From assembly GCA_035610835.1 (NCBI GenBank), contig CM069454.1, positions 58,262,580 through 58,326,579 of the forward strand: a DNA stretch of 64,000 nucleotides, given 5' to 3'. Of this stretch, positions 42,686-52,554 are shown one piece after another; the first letter of the stretch is position 1, and each line of letters starts with the position of its first letter. A program made the position numbers and the translations under genes. Under the pieces are notes generated by a model that made no database searches, had not been told where the DNA came from, and saw only the letters and a list, made by a program, of their open reading frames with translations. The stretch comes from Ophiura sarsii (lineage: Eukaryota > Echinodermata > Ophiuroidea > Amphilepidida > Ophiuridae).

Positions 42686-45600
42686 TGATACGAGCTATTT
42701 ATAGGGCGCCATTTCATATAGATCACGGCGCCATTGAACCACCACCATGAGGGCCGTGAAAGTGACTACAACGAGTGCCACAACTGGCTGCCTCATATAG
42801 GATGAGGGTTCTATGAAGAAGTAACAGACCCCGAGTGGTCCCCTACTCTTCACGAAAGAGTCTGTGACTTTTTACGTACTCGGGTTTGGCTCCTTGAGGC
42901 TATTGAGACTAAGTACTAAAGTACCTAGCCTAGGGTACAAACAGGTTGGCTGTAGCGGGGCTAGAACTCACAACCTTTGTATTGTGAGACCGGCATGCTA
43001 TCCACTAGACCACACATGCTTTCCTAGTGATATCCTAGTTAAAAAAGTATCCCAGGATTTTAATAATGAATTGAAATACATTTCATTGTTTAATTGCTTA
43101 CACACAGGTGCAGGTTTAGGAATTTCTCTTATGAAGATGGTAGCTAAGGTACGTTATATTGAGACAAATGGTCATCATTTTGTCACACAGGTGTCACATA
43201 CATGGGTAAGAAATGGTCAAACATGAGTATCACATGGATGACAAATGGTCAAACACATAAGTGTTACATGAGAAGACACATGGGTGACAAATGGTCAAAT
43301 GCATGAGTGTCACATGGGTGTTGCATGGATGACAAATGGTCAAACACATGAGTGTCACATGGGTGTTGCATGGATGACAAATGGTCAAACACATGAGTGT
43401 CACATGAGTATCACATGGATGACAAATGGTCAAACACATGAGTGTCACTTGAGTATCACATGGATGACAAATGGTCAAACACATGAGTGTCACATGAGAA
43501 AACACATGGATGACAGATGGTCAAACACATGAGTGTTACATGAGAAAACACATGGGTGACAGATGGTCAAACACATGAGTGTCACATGAGAAAACACATG
43601 GGTGACAGATGGTCAAACACATGAGTGTTACATGAGAAAACACATGGGTGACAAATGGTCAAATACATGAGTGTCACATGGGTGTTGCATGGATGACAAA
43701 TGGTCAAACACATGATTCTCACATGGGTGTTGCATGGATGACAAATGGTCAAACACATGAGTGTCACATGAGTATCACATGGATGACAAATGGTCAAACA
43801 CATGAGTGTCACTTGAGTATCACATGGATGACAAATGGTCAAACACATGAGTGTCACATGAGAAAACACATGGATGACAGATGGTCAAACACATGAGTGT
43901 CACTTGAGTATCACATGGATGACAAATGGTCAAACACATGAGTGTTACATGAGAAAACACATGGGTGATAGATGGTCAAATACATGAGTGTTACATGAGA
44001 AAACACATGGGTGACAGATGGTCAAACACATGAGTGTTACATGAGAAAACACATGGGTGATAGATGGTCAAATACATGAGTGTTACATGAGAAAACACAT
44101 GGGTGACAGATGGTCAAACACATGAGTGTTACATGAGAAAACACATGGGTGACAGATGGTCAAACACATGAGTGTCACATGAGAAAACACATGGGTGACA
44201 GATGGTCAAACACATGAGTGTTACATGAGAAAACACATGGGTGACAAATGGTCAAATACATGAGTGTCACATGGGTGTTGCATGGATGACAAATGGTCAA
44301 ACACATGATTCTCACATGGGTGTTGCATGGATGACAAATGGTCAAACACATGAGTGTCACATGAGTATCACATGGATGACAAATGGTCAAACACATGAGT
44401 GTCACTTGAGTATCACATGGATGACAAATGGTCAAACACATGAGTGTCACATGAGAAAACACATGGATGACAGATGGTCAAACACATGAGTGTCACTTGA
44501 GTATCACATGGATGACAAATGGTCAAACACATGAGTGTTACATGAGAAAACACATGGGTGATAGATGGTCAAATACATGAGTGTTACATGAGAAAACACA
44601 TGGGTGACAGATGGTCAAACACATGAGTGTTACATGAGAAAACACATGGGTGATAGATGGTCAAATACATGAGTGTTACATGAGAAAACACATGGGTGAC
44701 AGATGGTCAAACACATGAGTGTTACATGAGAAAACACATGGGTGACAGATGGTCAAACAAATGAGTGTCACATGAGAAAACACATGGGTGATAGATGGTC
44801 AAATACATGAGTGTTACATGAGAAAACACATGGGTGACAGATGGTCAAACACATGAGTGTCACATGAGAAAACACATGGGTGATAGATGGTCAAATACAT
44901 GAGTGTTACATGAGAAAACACATGGGTGACAGATGGTCAAACACATGAGTGTTACATGAGAAAACACATGGGTGACAGATGGTCAAACACATGAGTGTCA
45001 CATGAGAAAACACATGGGTGATAGATGGTCAAATACATGAGTGTTACATGAGAAAACACATGGGTGACAGATGGTCAAACACATGAGTGTCACATGAGAA
45101 AACACATGGGTGATAGATGGTCAAATACATGAGTGTTATATGAGAAAACACATGGGTGACAGATGGTCAAACACATGAGTGTTACATGAGAAAACACATG
45201 GGTGATAGATGGTCAAATACATGAGTGTTACATGAGAAAACATGGATGGCAAATGGTCAAACACATGAGTATTACATGAGAAAACACATGGGTGACAGAT
45301 GGTCAAACACATGAGTGTCACATGAGAAATACATGGGTGACAGATGGTCAAACACATGAGTGTCACATGGGTGTTGCATGGATGACAAATGGTCAAACAC
45401 ATGAGTGTCACATGAGTATCACATGGATGACAAATGGTCAAACACATGAGTGTCACATGAGTATCACATGGATGACAAATGGTCAAACACATGAGTGTCA
45501 CATGAGTATCACATGAGTATCACATGGATGACAAATGGTCAAGCACATGAGTGTTACATGAGAAACACATGGGTGACAGATGGTCAATGGGCAAAACATA

Positions 45601-46616
45601 GGTGTGAGGGAGGGGGTTGGGGAATACTCACATACAAAGGTATACGGGTATGCGCCGCCCTAATGGATCACTTTTTGTGAGTGCAAATATTCCCTACTCA
45701 TGGGGTATGTTTTGTGCTGAAAAACCCTAAGCATGGGTCCCAAATAATGAAAAAAACCCACACAAACATGGCTCTCAAATCGCAAAACAAAACCCATTCA
45801 AATCAGCCATTTTCTTGTGATGAACTCATTAATAACAGTGGCATAGCTAGGTTTTTCATATTGGGGGAGGGGCAACAAATAAAACCAACACTAGACTTCG
45901 GACTTTACCAGGCTGTCAACTTTTGTTTCAACAGACACAACTCGAATAATGGGAGGGGCGATCGATACGCCACTGATCATTAAAGGTATATTATGCGATC
46001 CTTTTCAGGGGACGCCCTCAATCCTCAAAAAAAAAATTAGAAGCAGATTTTCTTGCAGATTTACTTTTCTGATCATAAATCATAAATATATTCGAAGTTA
46101 CAGAGCGATACGATTCCTAATTACCTCAAAATTATGGTTTTAGAGTGAATTTAGAGTAACATTTGAAAAATAGATTGTAACGGAGCGGTACAATCTATTT
46201 TCAAACCATGATTTTGAAGTAATTAGGAATCGTGTCGATCTGTAACTTGGAAGATCTTTATGATTTATGATCAAGAATGCAAATCTGCAAGAAAATCTGC
46301 TTTCATAGTAAAAATCAATGATAGAGGGCGCTACTTGGGGGCGATCGATACGCCACTGATCATTAAAGATGCAAGTAACGTTTCATATGTAATTTTATTT
46401 CAACAGAAAGGAGCTGATGTGGGGTGCGTGAGGATGCAATGGGTCATGTTGGGGTGGAACAAAAACTCGCGCAAACTGTACAATAAGGTCGGCGCTACAG
46501 ACAATACAGAAGTTGAAGACTGGCACGTACTGACAATGAGAAAGGAGAAATTTATAGAGTTTGCCAAACAAGATACTACTACCTCCACACCAGTGTTGCC
46601 ACTAGCCAAACTTTAG
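40710..46616 (+). CDS. SSAT-family acetyltransferase, copy 1
   Basis: GNAT-fold enzyme that acetylates polyamines (SSAT) or thialysine (SSAT2-type); which one is not decidable here. Exons 40710-40830, 41958-42161, 43108-43148 and 46407-46616 join in phase to 191 residues (family about 171). Landmarks: YVIREAMESDCEAIHHLI, DDGFGKNSFFKCLVAE, VIGYALYYFGYSTWDGKLVY, LEDIYVSTDHRG, then the acetyl-CoA loop RGAGLG formed across the exon 2/3 junction, and KLYNKVGATD with the Tyr expected to act as general acid. Cytosolic; no signal or membrane segment. The exon 1 donor gives CGT (Arg) at the junction where copy 2 has Gly. The last ten residues lie in a hAT MITE. Paralogous to 55241-61561. Confidence 0.9.
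40957..41322. mobile_element. Poly-G/C-ended MITE in SSAT copy 1 intron 1
   Basis: CCGG then a G run, CCAGTCAAACATAATG and TACACATACGTGACC; the right end is the inverse with a C run and CGGG. The homologous intron of copy 2 (near 55960) lacks it. Confidence 0.75.
41423..41618. mobile_element. piggyBac-like MITE family A, copy 3
   Basis: Right end GGTAGTTCTCAGGGGG then TTAA (41619-41622). The left end is eroded (GGGGTCTACCTGTC kept, TTAACCCCC lost). Inverse in orientation to copy 4. Confidence 0.7.
41629..41935 (+). pseudogene. SSAT exon-4-like relic in intron 1 of copy 1
   Basis: KNSHLMVVGVFNYPEVCKRY then DRIGATDIQKWKTM, and further on LTMRKEKFK and a stop (about 41900-41925). This follows the last part of SSAT proteins (hydrophobic strand, then xxYxxxGATD and MRKEKF). 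It differs strongly from exon 4 of both neighbours, is broken in the middle and has no clear acceptor, so it looks like the remnant of another paralogue. Confidence 0.6.
41958..42161 (+). CDS. SSAT copy 1, exon 2
   Basis: Acceptor CCTTTTGTTAG, donor AGAG/GTAAGT. Encodes LKDDGFGKNSFFKCLVAETN, then VIGYALYYFGYSTWDGKLVY and LEDIYVSTDHR. 18 bp shorter than exon 2 of copy 2, which has an extra Gly/Ser-rich stretch. Confidence 0.92.
42162..42647. other. SSAT copy 1 intron 2, shared with copy 2
   Basis: Homologous to 58870-59530 in copy 2 (CAATTATAAAG, ATCTAGAATCTAGATGTCTT), with many small indels. No gene. Confidence 0.6.
42648..43017 (-). mobile_element. tRNA-derived SINE with (TATC)n tail
   Basis: Minus strand from 43017: GTGTGGTCTAGTGGATAGCA (A box) and GGTTGTGAGTTCTAGCCCC (B box), then about 280 bp of body and a (TATC)n tail at 42648-42685. 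Copy 2 has the uninterrupted target at about 59537-59545 (GTCAATGATATTCTAG). Confidence 0.8.
43108..43148 (+). CDS. SSAT copy 1, exon 3
   Basis: 41 bp, acceptor TTACACACAG, donor AAG/GTACGT. Encodes AGLGISLMKMVAK, completing the acetyl-CoA pyrophosphate-binding loop RGAGLG. Confidence 0.88.
43190..45596. repeat. Minisatellite in SSAT copy 1 intron 3
   Basis: About 2.4 kb built from GGTGACAGATGGTCAAACAC then ATGAGTGTCACATGAGAAAA (46 bp in the main form) and relatives (GGATGACAAATGGTCAAACA). A long block is repeated with a 593-bp period: 43582-43896 and 44175-44489 give identical translations on both strands. All ORFs here are repeat artefacts. Confidence 0.92.
45600..46406. other. SSAT copy 1 intron 3, right part
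   Basis: 45635-45835 is homologous to 60696-60860 in copy 2. Holds the palindrome at 46036-46310. Confidence 0.6.
46036..46310. repeat. Palindrome before SSAT copy 1 exon 4
   Basis: AGAAGCAGATTTTCTTGCAG and CTGCAAGAAAATCTGCTTTC form the ends; the arms run about 130 bp. Flanked on both sides by GGCGATCGATACGCCACTGA in direct orientation (45957 and 46339). A related piece is at 53965-54065. Confidence 0.75.
46407..46616 (+). CDS. SSAT copy 1, exon 4
   Basis: Acceptor TTTTATTTCAACAG. Encodes KGADVGCVRMQWVMLGWN, KLYNKVGATD and DWHVLTMRKEKFIEFAKQ, then DTTTS and a tail TPVLPLAKL. Identical in layout to exon 4 of copy 2 up to DTTTS; from there the sequence belongs to a MITE. Confidence 0.9.
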   Translation, partial: KGADVGCVRMQWVMLGWNKNSRKLYNKVGATDNTEVEDWHVLTMRKEKFIEFAKQDTTTSTPVLPLAKL

Positions 46617-46756
46617 TGCCGGTTAATGTTACTGACGGCGAACGGCATAAATGTTGCGAACGAAGTGCAGTGGATTTACCCTTTTTTTTAAGAGTGCCGG
46701 TCGGCAATCGTGAGTGCCGGCTCCGCCCGGCACCGACCTCCTTAGTGACAACCCTG
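46591..46756. mobile_element. hAT-like MITE inserted in SSAT copy 1 exon 4
   Basis: CAGTGTTGCCACTAGCC at the left, inverse of CAGGGTTGTCACTAAGG at the right. TACCTC / CACCTC flank it, and copy 2 has the joined site TACCTCGAACGG. GTGCCGG-rich interior as in the element at 49708. It supplies the stop codon of copy 1. Confidence 0.75.
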
Positions 46757-46779
46757 CACCTCGAATAGGAATATACTTT

Positions 46780-46990
46780 GTCTGTGATACCCGCTGAGGT
46801 GCCGAAAAAACCCCACCCTGTATGGGGTATGATCAGTCGGTCGGAAATTATTAATAGTTTAAATTTCATGCAATTTCAATAAATTCTTAATTTAAAAAAA
46901 ATTAAAATTAAAAATTAAAAAAAACATTTTAAAGAAGAAAAATTTGGGTCGGTTGAGCCCGTATAACAGGGTTTGTTTTTTCGTTGCCTC
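46780..46990. mobile_element. Harbinger-like MITE in SSAT 3' region
   Basis: GCCGAAAAAACCCCACCCTG at the left and TTTGTTTTTTCGTTGCC at the right, with GTCGGTCGG inside. Present at the same place in copy 2 (61570-62310), where two TTAA elements interrupt it, so it predates the gene duplication. Confidence 0.6.
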
Positions 46991-47120
46991 AACGGAGAAT
47001 ATTCCATCAACAAAACCATCATACCTCATTGTCATCATATATTCTGTTTTTCGTTTTCTTGACTATATTTGATATATTAGGTAAAGATGTAATCATGTAA
47101 AAAAAGTAAAAAAAGTTTGT

Positions 47121-47839
47121 TTCCAAAAGGAGCTAACTCACTAAAAGTGACATAGGAGAAAAGCAATGTTTTTGAGGATGAGGATGTTGCACTTCTTTGA
47201 TTATGCTAATTTTCTACCATATGAAAGATACCATACGTGGAAGCTTAAAAACTGATTTGATATCATTTTTTGATTTTCACTGTATTTCCTACATGTCTTT
47301 CTTTATTTTCGGAAATCAATGGAGTTAGCTACTTTTGGAACAAAAATGTTTCGACCAATTTTCAAAAACCACTTTACCAAACAATCTTTATTTCCAAATT
47401 ATGTACTCATGAAAGACAATATCAAATCACATTGAAAACAGAAAACCGCATTCAAATACCTTTTCAACTTTTTTAATTATGAATTTTTGATATTTTGTGA
47501 AAAAACTGAACATTTGGACAATTTAGCACATATTTTGAAATAACAACAATTTTGTTCGTGTGCAATTTTCAAAACAATAATCCCATACATTTTACGTTTT
47601 CTTCATTGCATTTCATTAAGGACATTCCTATCAATGTTTTACCATGATAAAAGAACCATATTTCCACCATTTTGGCTTAAAAAATAGTGAATTATATTCA
47701 AATTTCCGGAAATTACAGAGGGCCGTAACTTTGGACCCGAACATGCTACAGATGTAGAACAAAGTTTAAAAGATGTATTTTGTAACTCTCTATCATGTTC
47801 TGCACCTAACTCAAAAAGGTGAGTTAGCTCCTTTTGGAA
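47121..47839. mobile_element. Element with CCAAAAGGAGCTAACTCAC ends
   Basis: TTCCAAAAGGAGCTAACTCA at the left and its inverse at the right, 719 bp. A third half-site (GGAGTTAGCTACTTTTGGAA) lies inside near 47320. No coding capacity. Confidence 0.7.
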
Positions 47840-49040
47840 CTAAGCTCTTCAAATGATGAATTATTACGAACTTCTTTTGTATTTAAAAAGATGTGATCAA
47901 TGAAAATCTGAAAAATCAGTGAAATTTTGGTGGGTTTTTTTGTATTTGGACAATGAAAAATTTGAAAAATCTGTGATTTGTTTTTTTTGTTTTTTTGAAG
48001 AAAAAAAGAAAAATTATATATTTTTTTCTTCATGATTTTTTTTTCTAACGCGCACCAATTAACTAACGCGCGCGGGAGCTTTGAGACAAATGATTTTTTT
48101 TAATATAGCCTAATTTCCAGGTCATTTTTTGTGTGAAGGATTCACCCCACTAAATAAATAATGGAACAGTCCACGAAAGCCCTTTTGAATTGGTTGGGAT
48201 GACACTCCTCGAAGTGAAATATATAAAAATGCTTCAAAAGTAGTGTTGTTGGCCAAACTTTTGATCGGATGATTATTAAATGAAGATTATCAAACAATAT
48301 CAGTGCAAATTTTCTTCTTTGATCAATTTTTTATGGTTTTGTAGTCATTTTAGAGACTTCAAATAATTGATTAGAATTGCTTCTAGACCTAGGCTGGCCT
48401 GGGCAATCTACAAACATGCATGCGTATCTTCGACGGTGCATATCTCAAAAATTTTGCGTTGACCTTATATATATATATTTTTACAGGAAAGCCAAGACCA
48501 TAATCTTCACACATAATGCAAAGTTGAAGCAACCAGTTGCGAGAAAATGGCGTCTAATTATGGTCCATTTTACACAGTAAGCATAGGGGATTTTATTAGT
48601 GGTGTGTAACCTGAACATGATGGGCGTTTTATTTTTTATTTTGTGATTATCTTTTTAATTTTTAATATTTTTAATTTTTACTTATTTTTTGATTTTTTTT
48701 TATAAAAACATAAAAGTTTAAATTCGTCCCCAAAAGAGTACATTTTCCCCCCAGCGCTTGCAGTGAATAACGGAATAATAGACACCCTGTTTTTATAATA
48801 AAATGCAAATTTGCTAGTTATTCGAGTGAGATACTGGAAAAAAACTGCCATACAATCTTGTTTCTGCACCTAATATGGCTTCCTTCAAAGTTCAAGCATC
48901 GACCAAGACTAAGAGTTCATTCCACTAGGACAAAGGACGGAGCAACTGCGTAAATGCAACATACGTCCTCGACGTATGATATAAATCGTGTTGTTACACT
49001 TTATTCCACTGTGGACTTGATGACAGTCTAGCATCGCTTT
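47840..49040. other. Between SSAT copies, no gene seen
   Basis: AT-rich. 48955-49040 resembles 55480-55545 (ACTTTATTC, GTGGACTTGATGACAGTCTAGC), part of a segment duplicated around the extra SSAT first exon. Confidence 0.45.
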
Positions 49041-49048
49041 CATGAATG

Positions 49049-49410
49049 CAGGGTTCTAGTTACGGTGGGGGGCACTGGGCGGGGCCGCCCCGCACTGACA
49101 ATATCCGCCAGGGACTTGGGTTCAAAATGAGCTGGGCGCCCGGCACTCTAAAAAATAAAAAAATAAAAACATTTGGTGTTTTTTTGGTTGATTTTTAACA
49201 ATTTGTGGATAAAATCATTAAACTGCCTCATAAAACAAGAAATTATGTGGCAGACCCCCTCAAATTGCATTAAAAAACCCTAAAAAGACATTAAGAAGGC
49301 CTCTGGATCCCATGCCATGATCCACTGCACTTCGTTCGCTACACTTTCTCCGTTCACCGTCAGTAAATTCACCCGGCATTAAAATGGTCCTGGCTACATG
49401 TAGAACCCTG
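49049..49410. mobile_element. hAT-like MITE with perfect 8-bp duplication
   Basis: CAGGGTTCTAGTTAC at the left, GTAGAACCCTG at the right. CATGAATG at 49041-49048 and 49411-49418. Confidence 0.85.
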
Positions 49411-49707
49411 CATGAATGGATTTAACAGTGTGTACCTCCCAACCTAACCAACCAACCAAGTATCCAAGGCCAAAGGGAGACTTTGTTTGTTGAGTTCAAT
49501 GGATGTGAAGTTTTGCACAGCTTGGTGTAATACCTACCACGAATTCAGATACAATACAGATTGATCCAAAATAAAAAGATGCTGGTAAATCTTAAATCTT
49601 AAGTAGGCTTTGTGCTAAAAATTCAACACATGAAATCATGAATGAACAACAAATTAATTTAAAGGAACTTAAGTTAGGAAGGAAGCTTTTGGTTTATAAC
49701 TTACAAT

Positions 49708-50058
49708 CAGGGTTGTAGCTAGGCCAACTTTTGTGCCAGGTGGCAAAATGGCGACCGGACGGGCTCAATATTTTGCTATTTGGTTACATAACTCTCGCGG
49801 CTCAGGGGCCGGGATGTTTTTAGGCTTTTTTAATGCACTTTGAGGGTTCCTGCCACATCATTTCTTGTTTTATGAGGCAGTTCAATGATTTTATCCACAA
49901 ATAGTAAAAAAAAGAATTAAAAAAATTTAAAAGATTTTTTTTAATTTTTTTAATTTTTTTTTTTAACTATTTTTTTTAGAGTGCCAGGCGGGTGCCAGGC
50001 AGCCTAGCCCCGTGCCAGGCGGGCTCGCCCGGCGCCGCCTGGCGTAGCTACAACCCTG
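49708..50058. mobile_element. hAT-like MITE, CAGGGTTGTAGCTA ends
   Basis: CAGGGTTGTAGCTAGGCC and inverse GGCGTAGCTACAACCCTG. CTTACAAT / CTTACTAT flank it (one mismatch). Interior GTGCCAGG-rich. Same subfamily as the element in SSAT copy 1 exon 4. Confidence 0.85.
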
Positions 50059-50109
50059 CTTACTATCTACGGCTTGCAGCAGCCATTTTTGTGAATGTTT
50101 TATGATAAA

Positions 50110-51310
50110 GAATCAGGATTTGGTGATGCGCAATGTGTTGTTGTTAGTTTTTGAGGTAAGTGCTTGGTTATCGTTTGTCTTGTTGGAAGAGCTTGGGTTT
50201 CTGGATGCTGGTGATGTGTTCAGGAAGTACGTCCCAGTTTCTGGTGGTTTGTGGCGCCAAACAAGCAGGATTTGGTGATGCGCAATGTGTTGTTGTTACA
50301 ATGTAGTTTTTGAGGTAGTACTTGGTTTCGCTTGTTTTATTGGAAGAGCTTGGGTTTCTGGATGCTGGTGATGTGTTCAGGAAGTACGTCCCAGTTTCTG
50401 GTGGTTTGTGGCGCCAAACAAGCAGGATTTGGTGATGCGCAATGTGTTGTTGTTAGTTTTTGAGGTTATTGGTTATCGCTTGTCTTGTTGTTTGAAGAGC
50501 TTGGGTTTCTGGATGCTGGTGATGTGTTCAGGAAGTACGTCCCAGTTTCTGGTGGTTTGTGGCGCCAAACAATTAGGATTTGGTGATGCGCAATGTGTTG
50601 TTGTTAGTTTTTGAGGTTATTGGTTATCGTTTGTTTTATTGGAAGAGCTTGGGTTTCTGGATGCTGGTGATGTGTTCAGGAAGTACGTCCCAGTTTCTGG
50701 TGGTTTGTGGCGCCAAACAATTAGGATTTGGTGATGCGCAATGTGTTGTTGTTAGTTTTTGAGGTTATTGGTTATCGTTTGTTTTATTGGAAGAGCTTGG
50801 GTTTCTGGATGCTGGTGATGTGTTCAGGAAGTACGTCCCAGTTTCTGGTGGTTTGTGGCGCCAAACAAGCAGGATTTGGTGATGCGCAATGTGTTGTTGT
50901 TAGTTTTTGAGGTAAGTGCTTGGTTATCGTTTGTCTTGTTGGAAGAGCTTGGGTTTCTGGATGCTGGTGATGTGTTCAGGAAGTACGTCCCAGTTTCTGG
51001 TGGTTTGTGGCGCCAAACAAGCAGGATTTGGTGATGCGCAATGTGTCGTTGTTAGTTTTTGAGGTTATTGGTTATCGCTTGTCTGGTTGTTTGAAGAGCT
51101 TGGGTTTCTGGATGCTGGCGATGTGTTCAGGAAGTACGTCCCAGTTTCTGGTGGTTTGCGGCGCCAAACAAGCAGGATTTGGTGATGCGCAATGTGTTGT
51201 TGTTAGTTTTTGAGGTAAGTGCTTGGTTATCGTTTGTCTTGTTGGAAGAGCTTGGGTGTCTGGATGCTGGCGATGTGTTCAGGAAGTATGTCCCAGTTTC
51301 TGGTGGGTTT
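50110..51310. repeat. Tandem array, ~150-bp unit, 8 copies
   Basis: CTGGATGCTGG recurs at 50201, 50358, 50509, 50657, 50805, 50957, 51108 and 51260 (spacing 148-157 bp). Each unit has GTGGCGCCAAACAAGCAGGA and GTGATGCGCAATGTGTTGTT, then TTTTTGAGGTAAGTG or TTTTTGAGGTTATTG. Frames are open in several units but encode nothing I recognise. Confidence 0.92.
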
Positions 51311-51340
51311 TTTGGCACAGGAAGGACTTTCATCCGGGGG

Positions 51341-51723
51341 GGGGGGACACTGATTGGAAAAGGGTATAGGTATGTGCCGTGCTGAAGACTCCTTTTTTAC
51401 CCTGTGCTGCTAGCGCTTATGACCCCCTCTTGAGCCTGCATCAGTTCTTAAGACCCCAATTTTATTGAAAATTCAAAAATAGCGAAATTTTGCGTTCCGA
51501 AGCCCCCCCCCCCAAAAAAAAAATCGCAAATTTGCGATCTTGCTAATCAAAATTGAACTATAGGCCTGTTCTCAAGACCTACTTTTTTGAAAAAATCAGT
51601 TCCTTAGACCCTATTTTTCGTCATAAAATCCACTCAGTTCAGTTCTGTAGCCCCCCTTTTCAAGACCCTGGGCGGCACACCCCTACCCCAAAAAAAGTTG
51701 AGTGCCCCCCCCCCCCCCCCGGG
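51341..51723. mobile_element. Poly-G/C-ended inverted-repeat element
   Basis: G run, ACACTGATTGGAAAAGGGTA at the left; AAAAGTTGAGTGCC, a C run and CGGG at the right. Interior follows 31500-31907 almost base for base in places. It truncates the last unit of the tandem array next to it. Confidence 0.7.
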
Positions 51724-51767
51724 ACCTTCATGTATAAAATAACCATGGAGGTGTTAAATTCTATTTA

Positions 51768-51980
51768 ACGCCTCCCTGATGAGATAACACTTCCTGTTGG
51801 TTGAGATCTGTGTGTAGCAACCCAGTTACTTTCTCAGATAGTATTGAAGGCAGGAAGTATGTAGCGTTCAACTTTAAAAACTTACTATCAATCAAGAACT
51901 GAATGCTAGTAGTAGTGTATACCTTGTAGTACAGTTACTTTTTTAAGCTTACAGTACTAAAACAATTTTTAATTTTCGTC
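51768..51980 (+). promoter_or_regulatory. Upstream block of the extra SSAT first exon
   Basis: Matches 32820-33345 (minus its MITE) and, near the start codon, 40655-40709 and 55185-55240. Conservation among copies makes this the best candidate for the SSAT promoter and 5' UTR. No clear TATA box. Confidence 0.5.
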
Positions 51981-52101
51981 ATGTATCCACAATATGTTAT
52001 TCGTGAAGCAATGGAATCAGATTGTGAAGCTATACATCATCTAATTATGGAACTTGCAATACATCTACAATCCGGGGAACAAGTATCTAATACAGTCCAA
52101 G
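51981..52101 (+). CDS. Extra SSAT first exon (exon 1b)
   Basis: MYPQYVIREAMESDCEAIHH, LIMELAIHLQSGEQVSNTVQ plus one base; donor G/GTAAGT. Intact, in the correct phase for exon 2 at 58648 (it would give a 195-residue protein) and closer to exon 1 of copy 1 than to the exon at 55241. Either an alternative first exon for copy 2 or all that is left of a third gene. Confidence 0.8.
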
Positions 52102-52189
52102 GTAAGTTACCTAGCTTTATTAGGGCCATAATAATTTGCAGTACGAAAATAAAAATATATTTGGAGAGAAGAGAAGACTTTTGCAAAAT

Positions 52190-52540
52190 TGTAGAATTAT
52201 TTTGATACCAAACTTTCTTTAACATCTATCTGTTTGCCAAAAGACAGACGAAAGTTTCCTGAACAGTAAAACTGCGCTTTCATGTTAAAAGCGTAGTATA
52301 ATAAGCTTAATAAAATCAAGGATGCGATAAACGGAAAGAGGTGGGGAAGAGAAAAAGGTTCTCTACAATGATTCTTTTCAATTTCAGATTGATATAATCC
52401 TTTATCATTCATAACAGAACTTAATGTTGTGCACAACAAGTTATAATGTAAAAACTCTTTTTTGAACCGAATCCACATGAATGGAATGTGAGGAACACAC
52501 AGCATGTGATTACAGTGACTTACAGTGTGTCCAGCAAATT
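52190..52540 (-). repeat. Dispersed repeat, other copy at 2716-3010
   Basis: Inverse orientation to the copy at the left of the window (GTAGAATTATTTTGATACCA; ACTGTGTGTCCAGC end). It abuts the reverse transcriptase fragment. Confidence 0.65.
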
Positions 52541-52554
52541 TAACCATTATGTGG

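Noticed and set aside
42930..43017. Functional tRNA gene in SSAT intron 2
   Set aside because: A and B boxes belong to the head of a SINE with a body and (TATC)n tail.
43230..45516. Long ORFs with TNGQTHECHM / ICHPCDTHVTLMCLT repeats on both strands
   Set aside because: They are translations of the intron 3 minisatellite; no start context, splice signals or non-repeat sequence.
50408..51385. Repeated ORFs containing VLLLVFEVIGYRL
   Set aside because: Product of a 150-bp tandem array; frames break between units with indels.
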